In this document: positions 33,442 through 41,646 of the stretch, piece after piece
Layout of the letters: each line of letters opens with the position of its first letter
How positions within the stretch are numbered: position 1 is the stretch's first letter
DNA from: Neobacillus notoginsengisoli
GTDB taxonomy: Bacteria; Bacillota; Bacilli; Bacillales; Cytobacillaceae
Direction: 5' to 3'
DNA: 64,000 bases
NCBI RefSeq assembly: GCF_003515685.1
Contig: NZ_QWEG01000005.1
Location: 186,001 to 250,000 of the forward strand
Notes under the pieces: generated by a model
Database searches by the model: none
Told to the model about the DNA's origin: nothing
The model's input: only the letters and a program-made list of their open reading frames with translations
Position numbers and translations under genes: made by a program

Positions 33442-34110
33442 ATGTCCAACGATAAAGCAAATGTGCGTGAAAAAATTGCGAGAAGGGCAGAGCGTGAGAT
33501 TCAGGACGGATACTATGTGAATCTCGGAATCGGCATGCCTACGCTTGTAGCAAACTATATTTCTGACAATAAACAGGTTGTGCTCCAATCGGAAAATGGT
33601 CTGTTGGGAATTGGCCCGTATCCAGTGGAAGAAGAGGCAGATGCGGATCTGATCAACGCCGGGAAGGAAACGGTCACGGCGATTCCGGGCGCGGCTTATT
33701 TTGACAGTGCTGAATCATTCGCGATGATTCGCGGGAGCCATGTCGATATTGCCATCCTAGGTGGAATGGAAGTTTCCGAGAATGGCGATCTGGCCAACTG
33801 GATGATTCCCGGTAAAATGATCAAAGGGATGGGCGGTGCAATGGACCTTGTCCACGGTGCCAGAAAAATCATCGTCATCATGGAGCATACAAACAAAAAA
33901 GGTGAATCCAAAGTGCTAAAGGAATGCACCCTGCCGCTGACAGGCAAAGGGGTCGTCACCCGCATCATTACCGAGCGGGCTGTCATGGACGTGACCGATT
34001 CCGGCCTGAAGCTTGTTGAGGTAGCCGAGGGTTTCAGTGTTGAAGATGTAGTTAACGCAACGGAAGCACGCCTTGATACAAGCGGGGATGTTCAGTTGAA
34101 TGCTTTTTAA
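33442..34110 (+). CDS. scoB: 3-oxoacid CoA-transferase subunit B
   Basis: Beta subunit, 222 aa, with the glutamate nucleophile in [13 protein letters not shown] (about residue 51) that forms the covalent CoA thioester. Other family motifs are [12 protein letters not shown] and [12 protein letters not shown]. It is co-transcribed with the thiolase and subunit A, so the block converts acetoacetate to two acetyl-CoA. Confidence 0.9.
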   Translation: MSNDKANVREKIARRAEREIQDGYYVNLGIGMPTLVANYISDNKQVVLQSENGLLGIGPYPVEEEADADLINAGKETVTAIPGAAYFDSAESFAMIRGSHVDIAILGGMEVSENGDLANWMIPGKMIKGMGGAMDLVHGARKIIVIMEHTNKKGESKVLKECTLPLTGKGVVTRIITERAVMDVTDSGLKLVEVAEGFSVEDVVNATEARLDTSGDVQLNAF

Positions 34111-34198
34111 TGAAAGGGCGGAAGCAGTGGTGCTTCCGTCTTTTTGTCCGGTAAAAATGATGTATAATAGGGATATCTGTTTAGAGGAGAGGTTATAT

Positions 34199-34450
34199 AT
34201 GGCGAAGAAAAGACAGCCGCAAAAGGCAAGACAAACGAGAGAAGATAAACCGCTGACCCTCGGGGACATGATTAACCAGGATTTGTTCAACCAGCTGAAA
34301 AACCGCCAGCAGGAATTAAAGGCGGAAGAAGCACGCAAAGCGGAAGAAGAAGAAAAGCGCAAACGCGAGGAGCGCCGGCTGAAGGAGAAAAATAAGAGCT
34401 TCGAGGAGCTTCTGAATGAGAGTGGCATGAATTGGAAGGAATTCAAATAA
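34199..34450 (+). CDS. yqkE: DUF3886 protein YqkE
   Basis: An 83-aa highly charged protein: basic N-terminus (AKKRQPQKARQT), then a Glu/Lys-rich helix forming a probable coiled coil (EEARKAEEEEKRKREERRLK) and a conserved ending SFEELLNESGMNWKEFK. This is the YqkE pattern. Start ATG 34199 follows GAGGAGAGG, with its own -10 TATAAT at 34163-34168. Its terminator has been split by an IS3 element. Confidence 0.8.
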   Translation: MAKKRQPQKARQTREDKPLTLGDMINQDLFNQLKNRQQELKAEEARKAEEEEKRKREERRLKEKNKSFEELLNESGMNWKEFK

Positions 34451-34470
34451 GAATTCCTCCCGTTCAACAT

Positions 34471-34486
34471 AAAAAAGCCTGTCCCC
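34471..34486. terminator. Left arm of a terminator split by IS3 insertion
   Basis: AAAAAAGCCTGTCCCC here and GGGCAGGCTTTTT at 35932-35944 would form a bidirectional terminator between yqkE and yqkF if the IS and one AAA copy were removed. The stem has one bulged base. At present the arms are 1.4 kb apart. Confidence 0.75.
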
Positions 34487-34489
34487 AAA
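34487..34489. repeat. Target-site duplication AAA, left copy
   Basis: AAA at 34487-34489 is repeated at 35929-35931, flanking the IS3 copy. A 3-bp duplication is typical of the IS3 family, although AAA is low-complexity evidence. Confidence 0.6.
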
Positions 34490-34543
34490 TGAACTGCACC
34501 CCAATTGTTAGACACACCTAACAATTGGAGGTGCAGTTTTTTT

Positions 34544-35053
34544 ATGGCTAAGTTTACTTCAAAAGAAAAGTTAAATGCAGTTAAAAGATATCTAAATGGC
34601 AATGAGGGGCACAAAACAGTGGCTAAATCCATTGGGGTTCATCATAGTGTTCTTTCCAATTGGATCAAACAATATGAATTCACTGGCGAAGCTGCTTTTG
34701 AAAAACCCTATACAACCTACTCCCTAGAGTATAAACTGGACGTACTCAATTATATGAACGACCAAGGGACATCCTTTAGGGAAACAGCTGCCATTTTTAA
34801 TATTTCCTCTCATGAAACACTCCGGAAATGGAAGCTTGCCTTTGATACAGGAGGACTGGATGCCCTTAAACCATTGAAAAAGGGGCGTCCAGGCATGAAT
34901 AAAGATTCAAAGAAATCAACACCTGCAGAAGGATCTGTAGAAGCACTCCAAGCTGAATTAGAACGTTTACGTATGGAGAATGCGTATTTAAAAAAGTTGA
35001 ATGCCTTAGTTCAAAATAAGGAAAAATCACCAAAGAAGACAAAGCGCAAGTAG
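34544..35053 (+). CDS. IS3-family transposase OrfA (helix-turn-helix)
   Basis: A 169-aa DNA-binding subunit with two helix-turn-helix segments (AVKRYLNGNEGHKTVAKSIG and FRETAAIFNISSHETLRKW), then a leucine-zipper-like coiled coil (about 124-157) that mediates multimerisation. I use ATG 34544. A slip on A-rich sequence near 35021-35027 would fuse it to OrfB. Confidence 0.85.
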   Translation: MAKFTSKEKLNAVKRYLNGNEGHKTVAKSIGVHHSVLSNWIKQYEFTGEAAFEKPYTTYSLEYKLDVLNYMNDQGTSFRETAAIFNISSHETLRKWKLAFDTGGLDALKPLKKGRPGMNKDSKKSTPAEGSVEALQAELERLRMENAYLKKLNALVQNKEKSPKKTKRK

Positions 35054-35079
35054 TCTATGAATTAAGGCATGAATTTCCG

Positions 35080-35892
35080 GTGAAAGCACTTTTGAAGTTC
35101 GCAAAAATCCCTAGAAGCACGTATTATTATTGGGTGAAAAACATGGGAAAGCCCGATCCAGATGCAGAATTGAAGAAAATGATCCAATCGATTTATGATG
35201 AACATGAAGGCCGTTTTGGCTATCGCCGTATTCGGGATGAATTAAGGAATCGGGAGCTCAAGGTAAACCACAAAAAGGTACAGCGCATCATGAAGGAATT
35301 AGGCCTAAAATGCCTGGTACGTATGAAGAAATACCGTTCATATAAGGGAACTGTAGGTAAGATTGCCCCCAACATCCTAGACCGCAACTTCAAGGCTGAT
35401 AAACCAAATGCGAAATGGGTAACCGATATCACTGAATTTAAACTGTTTGGCGAGAAGCTTTACCTATCACCGATTCTCGATTTATATAACGGTGAAATCA
35501 TCACCTATACATTAGGTTCAAGACCAACATATTCCCTTGTTTCCACTATGTTGGATCAAGCTTTTGAGAAATTGACAGGGGAGGAAACTCTTCTCATTCA
35601 CTCAGATCAAGGCTGGCATTACCAGATGAAGAAATACCAGCTTTCTCTAAGCGAACGAAAAATCACGCAAAGCATGTCCCGTAAGGGAAACTGCTACGAT
35701 AATGCCGTGATTGAAAATTTCTTCGGAATTATGAAATCTGAGTTTCTCTACTTCAAAGAATTTGATAGTGTCGAGCACTTTAAACAGGAACTGGAAAAAT
35801 ATATAGAATACTATAACCATAAACGGATTAAGGCAAAATTAAAGGGCATGAGCCCGGTGCAATACCGAGTTCATGCCCAGTTAGCTGCCTGA
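35080..35892 (+). CDS. IS3-family transposase OrfB (DDE integrase core)
   Basis: A 270-aa catalytic part of the transposase. The HTH_21 domain (EGRFGYRRIRDELRNRELKV) precedes an rve domain with the acidic triad: first Asp in WVTDITEF, second in IHSDQGWHY, Glu in DNAVIENFFGIMKSE. The frame is open upstream to about 35026 and is expected to be made mainly as an OrfAB fusion, without independent initiation. No internal stop is visible. Confidence 0.87.
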   Translation: MKALLKFAKIPRSTYYYWVKNMGKPDPDAELKKMIQSIYDEHEGRFGYRRIRDELRNRELKVNHKKVQRIMKELGLKCLVRMKKYRSYKGTVGKIAPNILDRNFKADKPNAKWVTDITEFKLFGEKLYLSPILDLYNGEIITYTLGSRPTYSLVSTMLDQAFEKLTGEETLLIHSDQGWHYQMKKYQLSLSERKITQSMSRKGNCYDNAVIENFFGIMKSEFLYFKEFDSVEHFKQELEKYIEYYNHKRIKAKLKGMSPVQYRVHAQLAA

Positions 35893-35928
35893 TGAAATAC
35901 CCGTGTCTAACTTTATGGGGTCACTTCA

Positions 35929-35944
35929 AAAGGGCAGGCTTTTT
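35929..35944. terminator. Right TSD copy plus right terminator arm
   Basis: AAA at 35929-35931 is the second target duplication. GGGCAGGCTTTTT at 35932-35944 is the right arm of the split terminator. The yqkF-like gene ends 7 bases further on. Confidence 0.7.
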
Positions 35945-35950
35945 CCAATT

Positions 35951-36865
35951 CTATCGATGCTCCGCATAAACATTCGCTTTCGTCAGCTCGCGAATCAGGC
36001 TAATTTCTTCATAAGAAAGCGGCTCAGCCCTTACCGCGCTGGCATTTTTCTTTACCTGTTCCACACTGCTCGCGCCAGCTACAACCGCGGCAACGGCCGG
36101 ATGCGCCAAATTGTATTGAATGGCAGCCTCTTCCAATGGACGGGCAGCGAGTTTCTCCTTAAGTGCCGGCAGCAATTCTCTAAGCTCCTCATACTGATAG
36201 TCGAGAAAGCCTTTTTCAGAAGCCTTTTCAAGCATCCGGCCGCTCAAAAGCCCTTTCGCGACAGTTCCTCTCGTCACCGCGCTCATTCCGCTCCGCTCCA
36301 GCAATGGTAGAATTTCTTCTTCAGGCCGCCTATCGAGCATGCTGTACTGGACCATGACAGAAACCATTCCACTTCTGTCGACATATTCTCTGACGACGTT
36401 TGGCCGGATGGAAGAAATGCCGTAATAACGAATCAAGCCTTCGGCTTTCAATTCCTCGAACGCTTCAATCGTCTCGTCGATTGGATCGTTTATCGTCCCG
36501 CCATGAAGCTGATACAAATCAATATAATCTGTTTGCAGCCGTTTCAGACTATCCTTCACAGCCTGTTTAATATGTTCTTTTGAAGGATCCCAGTTCCAGC
36601 CACTCTGATCAGCACTCCAACGATTACCGGCCTTCGTGGCAATAATGACTTTGTCGCGCCGCCCCTTCAGGCACTCACCGACAATTCTTTCATTTTCACC
36701 GAAATCATAGAGATCCGCTGTGTCAAAATAAGTGATCCCCTCATCAAGCGCAGCGTCAATGATTAAGCGGGCCTTGTCCAAATCTGTGCCAAGTGACATG
36801 CAGCCCAATCCAAGCGCGCTTACCTCCAGGCTTGAATTGCCAAGCTTATTTTTTCTCACCGTCAT
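35951..36865 (-). CDS. yqkF: Aldo/keto reductase, YqkF-like
   Basis: A 304-aa NADPH-dependent oxidoreductase of the AKR family. The catalytic tetrad is visible: Asp in FDTADLYDFGE, Tyr of the same motif, Lys in IIATKAGN and His in LYQLHGGT. Cofactor residues are in the C-terminal part (AGASSVEQVKKNA). It is convergent with the IS3-interrupted yqkE. The substrate is unknown. Position fits B. subtilis yqkF. Confidence 0.88.
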   Translation of the reverse strand: MTVRKNKLGNSSLEVSALGLGCMSLGTDLDKARLIIDAALDEGITYFDTADLYDFGENERIVGECLKGRRDKVIIATKAGNRWSADQSGWNWDPSKEHIKQAVKDSLKRLQTDYIDLYQLHGGTINDPIDETIEAFEELKAEGLIRYYGISSIRPNVVREYVDRSGMVSVMVQYSMLDRRPEEEILPLLERSGMSAVTRGTVAKGLLSGRMLEKASEKGFLDYQYEELRELLPALKEKLAARPLEEAAIQYNLAHPAVAAVVAGASSVEQVKKNASAVRAEPLSYEEISLIRELTKANVYAEHR

Positions 36866-36903
36866 CCACTCCTTCTGGGTCCTATTCTACCCGTACGGAG
36901 GAA

Positions 36904-37050
36904 TTAGCGGCAACTCGCATGCTTTTTGGTTTCTGTTTTAATTAATTCAGCGACAGTTAGATGAACTGTGCTGCATTCTTTTAATAAATAAAGGATTTCC
37001 GAAGCCTTCCCAGTTAAAACAAACCCTTTATCATGCATATATGCCTTCAT
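36904..37050 (-). CDS. mciZ: Z-ring inhibitor MciZ
   Basis: A 48-aa peptide reading MKAYMHDKGFVLTGKASEIL. It matches the B. subtilis MciZ pattern of a short beta hairpin, GK-A-EI helix and basic tail. In B. subtilis MciZ is made in the mother cell under sigma-E and caps FtsZ to block Z-ring formation. ATG 37050 follows GGGGGCG. It sits between the yqkF-like gene and nudF, the B. subtilis order. The C-terminal tail is longer than the 40-aa B. subtilis protein. Confidence 0.75.
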   Translation of the reverse strand: MKAYMHDKGFVLTGKASEILYLLKECSTVHLTVAELIKTETKKHASCR

Positions 37051-37067
37051 GTCCAAGCGCCCCCAAT

Positions 37068-37100
37068 AAAAAGTATGATAAAATGTATGAGCAAATAATT
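37068..37100 (-). promoter_or_regulatory. Candidate sigma-E promoter of mciZ
   Basis: On the minus strand CATACTTT lies about 16 bases downstream of AATTATT, resembling the sigma-E consensus (ATATT, then CATACAAT). The spacing is slightly long. It is upstream of the mciZ ribosome site. Confidence 0.3.
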
Positions 37101-37124
37101 GGGAATAGAACAGGAGTGGCATAG

Positions 37125-37676
37125 ATGGAACGACTCGAGGAAAAAACGATTAGCAGTAAAGAAATTTTTAATGGCAAAATCATTTCCGTCAGGGTGGACG
37201 ATGTTGAGCTCCCGAACGGAAAAACGTCGAAACGGGAAATCGTTAAACACCCTGGTGCGGTAGCAGTTATCGCAGTGACCGACGACAACAAAATTATTTT
37301 GGTTGAGCAATATCGAAAGGCAATGGAAAGAACAATGGTTGAAATTCCCGCCGGAAAGCTTGAAAAAGGGGAAGATCCTAAAGAATGCGCGCACCGGGAG
37401 CTTGAAGAAGAAACGGGGTATGAATGCAAGGAGCTGGAATGGCTCACTTCATTCTATACCTCTCCGGGCTTTGCGGATGAAATCATCCATCTTTATATCG
37501 CAAAAGGGCTTTCGAAAAAGGAAAATGCGGCTAGCCTCGATGAGGATGAGTTCGTAAACCTGGAGGAAGTGACACTCGAACAGGCACTCGAATATGTAAA
37601 AGAGAAGAAAATTTACGATGCCAAAACAGCTTATGCCATTCAATATCTTCAACTCCAGGAGGCGCTGTCTAAATAA
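37125..37676 (+). CDS. nudF: ADP-ribose pyrophosphatase NudF
   Basis: A 183-aa Nudix hydrolase cleaving ADP-ribose to AMP and ribose 5-phosphate. The Nudix box runs G-x5-E-x7-RELEEETGY (residues 86-108), preceded by the family segment VEIPAGKLEKGED. The stop codon shares its final A with the ATG of the next gene, so they are translationally coupled. Named by analogy with the mciZ-adjacent B. subtilis gene. Confidence 0.9.
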   Translation: MERLEEKTISSKEIFNGKIISVRVDDVELPNGKTSKREIVKHPGAVAVIAVTDDNKIILVEQYRKAMERTMVEIPAGKLEKGEDPKECAHRELEEETGYECKELEWLTSFYTSPGFADEIIHLYIAKGLSKKENAASLDEDEFVNLEEVTLEQALEYVKEKKIYDAKTAYAIQYLQLQEALSK

Positions 37677-38839
37677 TGGAACGTTATTTTGCCGACTTGC
37701 ATATCCACATCGGGCGGACCCGGACCGGAAAGCCAGTTAAAATAACCGGAGCAAAAACGCTGACATTTACGAATATAATTGAACATGCGAGAGATGAAAA
37801 GGGCCTCAACATCATCGGGATTATCGATTGCCATTCACCCGAAGTCATCGCCGAGATGGAGAGCCTGATTGCTTCAGGCGACATGGCTGAACACCCGGAA
37901 GGCGGCCTCCTCTACGGAGAAATGGCGGTCATACCGGGCTCGGAACTGGAAATTTATGATGAACAATGCCGCGGGCCGATCCACGTGTTATGTTTTTTGC
38001 CGACGCTTGAAAGAATGAAAGAATTCTCCATGTGGCTGTCAAGCCGAATGAAGAATATAACCCTTAGTTCCCAGCGAATTTATGCGTCTGGGAAGGAACT
38101 TCAGAAAATCGTGAAACGACTTGGCGGTCTGTTTATCCCGGCCCATGTTTTCACTCCTTTCAAAAGCCTTTTTGGTAAAGGGGTCAATCAATCACTGACA
38201 GAAGTGTTCAACCCGGACATGATTGACGCAATTGAGCTTGGATTAAGCTCAAATACAAGGATGGCGGATGGACTGGAGGAATTGCACCGTTATCCTTTTT
38301 TGACGAACTCTGATGCCCATTCCCTGGCTAAAATCGCCCGCGAATATCAGGCGCTCAAACTTAGTGAACCGTCATTCACGGAACTGGCACTTGCATTAAA
38401 AGGGGAAGGGGGCAGAGAAATACTCGCGAATTATGGACTTGATCCGTTGCTAGGGAAATACCATGGGACCGTATGCGCTGAGTGCCTAACCCCCTTAGTT
38501 ACAGCTGGTCTGCCATGCACTCATTGTGGTTCAGTGAAAACGGTCAAAGGAGTAGCGGACCGGATTGCCGAGCTCTCTTCTTCAAAAGAAAGACCGGAGG
38601 ACAGGCCGCCTTACGTCCACCAGGTTCCGCTTGAGTTTATTCCAGGCCTTGGGCCGAAGATGCTTGAGAAACTGCTTTCCCACTTTGGGACGGAAATGGA
38701 CATCCTTCATCATGTCCCCGAGGAGGCGATGGAAAAGGTGATTCCGCCCAAATTAGCCGGACTCATTATCAAGGCAAGGGAAGGGCGCCTGAACCTAAAA
38801 GCCGGTGGAGGCGGGAAATACGGGAAAGTAGACATATAA
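37676..38839 (+). CDS. Endonuclease Q-like PHP-domain DNA repair protein
   Basis: A 387-aa protein of the TIGR00375/EndoQ family. N-terminal PHP metal-binding domain (YFADLHIHIGRT, GIIDCHSPEV, IPAHVFTPF, TNSDAHS), then a zinc-finger (CAECLTPL and CTHCG, about 262-284), then a helix-hairpin-helix (PGLGPKMLEKLLSHFG). EndoQ nicks DNA 5' of deaminated bases such as uracil and hypoxanthine. It is coupled to nudF and precedes spoIIM. Assignment is by domain pattern. Confidence 0.8.
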   Translation: MERYFADLHIHIGRTRTGKPVKITGAKTLTFTNIIEHARDEKGLNIIGIIDCHSPEVIAEMESLIASGDMAEHPEGGLLYGEMAVIPGSELEIYDEQCRGPIHVLCFLPTLERMKEFSMWLSSRMKNITLSSQRIYASGKELQKIVKRLGGLFIPAHVFTPFKSLFGKGVNQSLTEVFNPDMIDAIELGLSSNTRMADGLEELHRYPFLTNSDAHSLAKIAREYQALKLSEPSFTELALALKGEGGREILANYGLDPLLGKYHGTVCAECLTPLVTAGLPCTHCGSVKTVKGVADRIAELSSSKERPEDRPPYVHQVPLEFIPGLGPKMLEKLLSHFGTEMDILHHVPEEAMEKVIPPKLAGLIIKAREGRLNLKAGGGGKYGKVDI

Positions 38840-38862
38840 TACAATGTCAAACCGGTTTTTCA

Positions 38863-38895
38863 GTCATATTGAAAGTGGACAGGCATACAATGGTA
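38863..38895 (+). promoter_or_regulatory. Sigma-E promoter of spoIIM
   Basis: GTCATATTGAAAGTGG...CATACAATGG matches the sigma-E consensus: ATATT, 13 bases, then CATACAAT. It is 30 bases ahead of the spoIIM start. The dacB promoter at 57189-57217 has the same GTCATATTGAAAG start. Confidence 0.75.
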
Positions 38896-38919
38896 CAAAC
38901 TACCATAGGGGGAAATGCC

Positions 38920-39561
38920 ATGAAAAAACGTTTGAACCAGTCCATCGCAGCTGCATATTTAGGTGAGCACTCCTCAATTTTTTTATTTGTATCGATTTTG
39001 TTTATGATGGGAGTCATATTCGGGGCGGTCATCGTAAACAGTATGAGCTTTACGCAAAAGGAAGATTTATTTTATTATTTGTCCCAGTTCTTCGGCCAAA
39101 TCGCCATTGGAAAAACTGAGGGTTCAAGGGACATTTTTGTCCAAAGCCTTCTCCATAACAGCAAATTCATCGGGTTGATGTGGGTGCTAGGCATCTCAAT
39201 CATCGGTTTGCCTGTGATCCTCGTACTTTTGTTTATTAAAGGAATGGTCGTAGGCTTTACCGTCGGTTTCCTGGTGAGTCAAATGGGCTGGGACGGATTT
39301 GTGTTTGCCTTTGTGTCGATTTTTCCGCAAAATGTCTTCATTATCCCTGTGTTTATCATGATGGCTGCTGTTTCGGTTGTTTTTTCTTTAAAAATGATTA
39401 GAAGGCAGTTCTTCAAAAAATATGGACAGCCTGTCCTGCCGCTCTTTGGACGATATTTTCTCTTTTTGGCCGCGGCGATTTTACTTCTTTCAGCAGCATC
39501 AGCCATTGAGGCTTACTTGTCTCCAGGCTTTATGAAATCGGTAGCGGAAGGTTTTAAATGA
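38920..39561 (+). CDS. spoIIM: Stage II sporulation protein M
   Basis: Mother-cell membrane protein of the SpoIIDMP complex that drives engulfment by septal peptidoglycan remodelling. The 213-aa protein has about five membrane segments and the conserved core starting GVIFGAVIVNSMSFTQKED. The start is ATG 38920 behind GGGGGAAA; the frame opens further upstream at 38869 but that is within the promoter. A near-perfect sigma-E promoter precedes it. Confidence 0.9.
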   Translation: MKKRLNQSIAAAYLGEHSSIFLFVSILFMMGVIFGAVIVNSMSFTQKEDLFYYLSQFFGQIAIGKTEGSRDIFVQSLLHNSKFIGLMWVLGISIIGLPVILVLLFIKGMVVGFTVGFLVSQMGWDGFVFAFVSIFPQNVFIIPVFIMMAAVSVVFSLKMIRRQFFKKYGQPVLPLFGRYFLFLAAAILLLSAASAIEAYLSPGFMKSVAEGFK

Positions 39562-39576
39562 TAATCAATTCCACTT

Positions 39577-39613
39577 AATAATCATTATTAACTCTTATTT
39601 ATAATGATTTTAG
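39577..39613 (+). promoter_or_regulatory. Fur-box-like and PerR-box-like operators upstream of fur
   Basis: TAATAATCATTATTAA at 39577-39592 resembles the Fur box and TTATAATGATTTTAG at 39599-39613 resembles the PerR box (TTATAATNATTATAA). Both sit in the fur upstream region. In B. subtilis fur is controlled by PerR. Binding is inferred from similarity. Confidence 0.5.
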
Positions 39614-39674
39614 TTTTCATCCTTCTTTCTATCTGTTATAATGAGAAATGACAGTTGCGAGGGAGGACGACCGC

Positions 39675-40133
39675 ATGGAAACGAGAATCGAGAGAATAAA
39701 AAAACAATTGCATTCATCGAGCTATAAGCTTACTCCGCAACGTGAAGCTACCGTTCGAGTACTACTTGAGAATGAAGAGGATCATTTAAGCGCTGAAGAT
39801 GTCTACCTGCTCGTAAAGGAAAAGTCACCTGAAATAGGATTGGCAACTGTTTATCGGACACTTGAACTGCTTACTGAACTTAAAATAGTCGATAAAATCA
39901 ATTTCGGAGACGGGGTTTCGAGATACGACCTTCGCCAGGAAGGCGCGGCCCATTTCCATCACCATCTCGTTTGCATTGAATGCGGAGCGGTCGATGAAAT
40001 ACAAGAAGACCTCCTCGAGGATGTCGAAGAAATTGTTGAAAGGCGCTGGAACTTCAAAATCAAAGACCACCGCCTGACATTCCACGGAATCTGCCACCGC
40101 TGCCAGGACAAAGTTGAAGCGGCAGAATCCTGA
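39675..40133 (+). CDS. fur: Ferric uptake regulator Fur
   Basis: A 152-aa Fe(II)-responsive repressor. The winged-helix N-terminal half (TPQREATVRVLLENEEDHLSAEDV), metal sites in HFHHHLVCIECGAVDE and a C-terminal CHRCQ (structural zinc pair) are present. Start ATG 39675. Two candidate metalloregulator boxes precede it. A PerR or Zur paralogue is unlikely because this position (spoIIM-fur-yqzK-xerD) is the Fur locus in Bacillus. Confidence 0.92.
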   Translation: METRIERIKKQLHSSSYKLTPQREATVRVLLENEEDHLSAEDVYLLVKEKSPEIGLATVYRTLELLTELKIVDKINFGDGVSRYDLRQEGAAHFHHHLVCIECGAVDEIQEDLLEDVEEIVERRWNFKIKDHRLTFHGICHRCQDKVEAAES

Positions 40134-40160
40134 CACAAACAAAATTAAACCGTAAGTAAC

Positions 40161-40192
40161 GGCCCTTTCAAAAATTGAAAGGGTCTTTTTAA
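40161..40192 (+). terminator. Terminator of fur
   Basis: GCCCTTTC pairs with GAAAGGGT around a 6-base loop, followed by CTTTTT. Confidence 0.7.
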
Positions 40193-40273
40193 GTTCTCAC
40201 TAAGCTAAAGAGGTATAAAATACAGCAAAATTGGCATACCTTGTACTAACATCTGCTTTTTTGGGAGGTTAAT

Positions 40274-40501
40274 ATGGTTTCATTTTGCAAAGCCGTCTAT
40301 CATACGCTGAAAGTATTAATCCTTTTTATTGCCTCCACGCTGCTCTTTTATTATGGTATGATGTGGATACATGAGGAGTATCAGAGCTACCACCGGTACG
40401 ATAAGCCGAAGGGGGCAGCTGTAAAAGTTTTCAATTCAGAGGAAACAGGCAACCCCGAATGGCTGGACCGGCTGTTATTGTTCTATATGAGCGGGGAGTA
40501 A
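40274..40501 (+). CDS. yqzK: YqzK-like (DUF4227) protein
   Basis: A 75-aa protein with one N-terminal membrane helix (about 10-30, IASTLLFYYGMMW) and a charged tail ending in LDRLLLFYMSGE. This is the DUF4227/YqzK pattern, always between fur and xerD. ATG 40274 follows GGGAGG. The next gene starts 6 bases after the stop. Function unknown. Confidence 0.8.
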   Translation: MVSFCKAVYHTLKVLILFIASTLLFYYGMMWIHEEYQSYHRYDKPKGAAVKVFNSEETGNPEWLDRLLLFYMSGE

Positions 40502-40507
40502 TGCACA

Positions 40508-41404
40508 ATGATAGAAGATCATTTAAAGGATTTTATCCACTTTTTAATGGTGGAAAAAGGTCTCTCGCAAAATACGCTAATCGCTTATGAGAGGGATCTA
40601 AAAAACTATTTGCGGCACTTGAAGTCTTCAAATGAAGTTTCAGCAATAGATGAAGTTCAAAGAACCCATATTTTGCAATTTCTGGGCGCCCTGAAGGCTG
40701 AAGGGAAATCAGCAAGGACGCTTGCCAGGCATGTGGCTTCAATCCGATCGTTCCACCAGTTTCTGCTGAGGGACAGAGCGGCAACCCATGACCCGACGGT
40801 CCACATTGAGTCGCCCCAACTGGAGAGGACTCTGCCAAAGGTTTTGAGTATGCAGGAGGTAGAAACCCTGCTGGAAGCACCGGCAAAACAGGACCATTTT
40901 GGATTAAGGGATAAAGCGATGATTGAAACCCTTTATGCCACGGGCATCAGGGTTAGTGAACTAATCGGCTTGAATATGGATGATCTGCATTTAAGCATGG
41001 GATTTTTACGCTGCATAGGAAAAGGAAATAAAGAAAGAATCATTCCGGTGGGAAGAACCGCGGCCGAGGCACTGGAGTTGTATTTAGCGAAAGGAAGGCC
41101 GCATTTTATCAGCAAAAAAGTTAGAGAAGATGCATTGTTCCTGAATCATCAGGGAAAACGATTGACAAGACAAGGTTTTTGGAAAATTCTGAAAAAACTC
41201 GCCACAGAAGCGGGAATTGAAAAAGAATTGACTCCACATACACTTCGACATTCTTTTGCCACCCATTTGCTTGAAAATGGCGCGGACCTCAGGGCTGTCC
41301 AGGAAATGCTCGGGCATTCCGATATCTCCACGACACAGATTTATACCCATGTGACGAAGGTACGACTAAGGGATGTTTACAGCAAATTTCATCCAAGAGC
41401 TTAA
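40508..41404 (+). CDS. xerD: Tyrosine recombinase XerD
   Basis: Site-specific recombinase that resolves chromosome dimers at dif with XerC. The 298-aa protein has a SAM-like N-terminal domain and the R-K-H-R-H-Y catalytic set: Arg in ATGIRVSE, Lys in GKGNKERI, the [12 protein letters not shown] motif and Tyr in [10 protein letters not shown]. It is co-transcribed with yqzK. No dif site is visible in this window. Confidence 0.93.
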   Translation: MIEDHLKDFIHFLMVEKGLSQNTLIAYERDLKNYLRHLKSSNEVSAIDEVQRTHILQFLGALKAEGKSARTLARHVASIRSFHQFLLRDRAATHDPTVHIESPQLERTLPKVLSMQEVETLLEAPAKQDHFGLRDKAMIETLYATGIRVSELIGLNMDDLHLSMGFLRCIGKGNKERIIPVGRTAAEALELYLAKGRPHFISKKVREDALFLNHQGKRLTRQGFWKILKKLATEAGIEKELTPHTLRHSFATHLLENGADLRAVQEMLGHSDISTTQIYTHVTKVRLRDVYSKFHPRA

Positions 41405-41423
41405 TAAATTCATTGTTTACCAG

Positions 41424-41450
41424 AGCCAGACAAAACGTCTGGCTTATTTA
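41424..41450 (+). terminator. Terminator of yqzK-xerD
   Basis: AGCCAGAC and GTCTGGCT form a perfect 8-bp stem around AAAAC, followed by TATTTATATTTA. Confidence 0.65.
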
Positions 41451-41548
41451 TATTTAATGCCTTTCTTAAAGCATTATTATAATAATTAAACATCTTATTT
41501 TTTCTCTGAATTGCTTGTATTTTTATGTTGATTTAGTAAAATAAAGAT

Positions 41549-41562
41549 GTCAGACTTCTGAC
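41549..41562. promoter_or_regulatory. Palindromic operator candidate upstream of drm
   Basis: GTCAGACTTCTGAC is a perfect inverted repeat of 6-bp arms around CT, about 84 bases before the drm start. TCAGA-type palindromes are used by GntR and some DeoR-like regulators. The specific regulator is unknown. Confidence 0.4.
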
Positions 41563-41646
41563 GTTTACACTATGGTTAATGGAATTTCATAAGAGGGTAT
41601 ACTATCTTTATTATTGTTGTCTCCATCATAAAGGAGGAAGGAAGAA

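Larger units (their letters stand above)
34490..35928 (+). mobile_element. IS3-family insertion sequence (IS150-like)
   Basis: A 1439-bp element bounded by 26-bp imperfect inverted repeats beginning TGAA and ending GTTAGACAC (19 of 26 positions match). It carries two overlapping transposase frames linked by a probable -1 frameshift near 35021-35027 (GAAAAAT). The catalytic protein appears intact. It has inserted into the loop of the terminator between yqkE and yqkF. Confidence 0.85.

Noticed and set aside
33916-34632. 238-codon leftward frame across scoB, yqkE and the IS3 left end
   Set aside because: It spans an IS boundary and known genes on the other strand, so it cannot be an old gene.
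40508-41404. Phage integrase marking a prophage
   Set aside because: The gene matches chromosomal XerD in its standard place with yqzK and fur; no phage genes are nearby.
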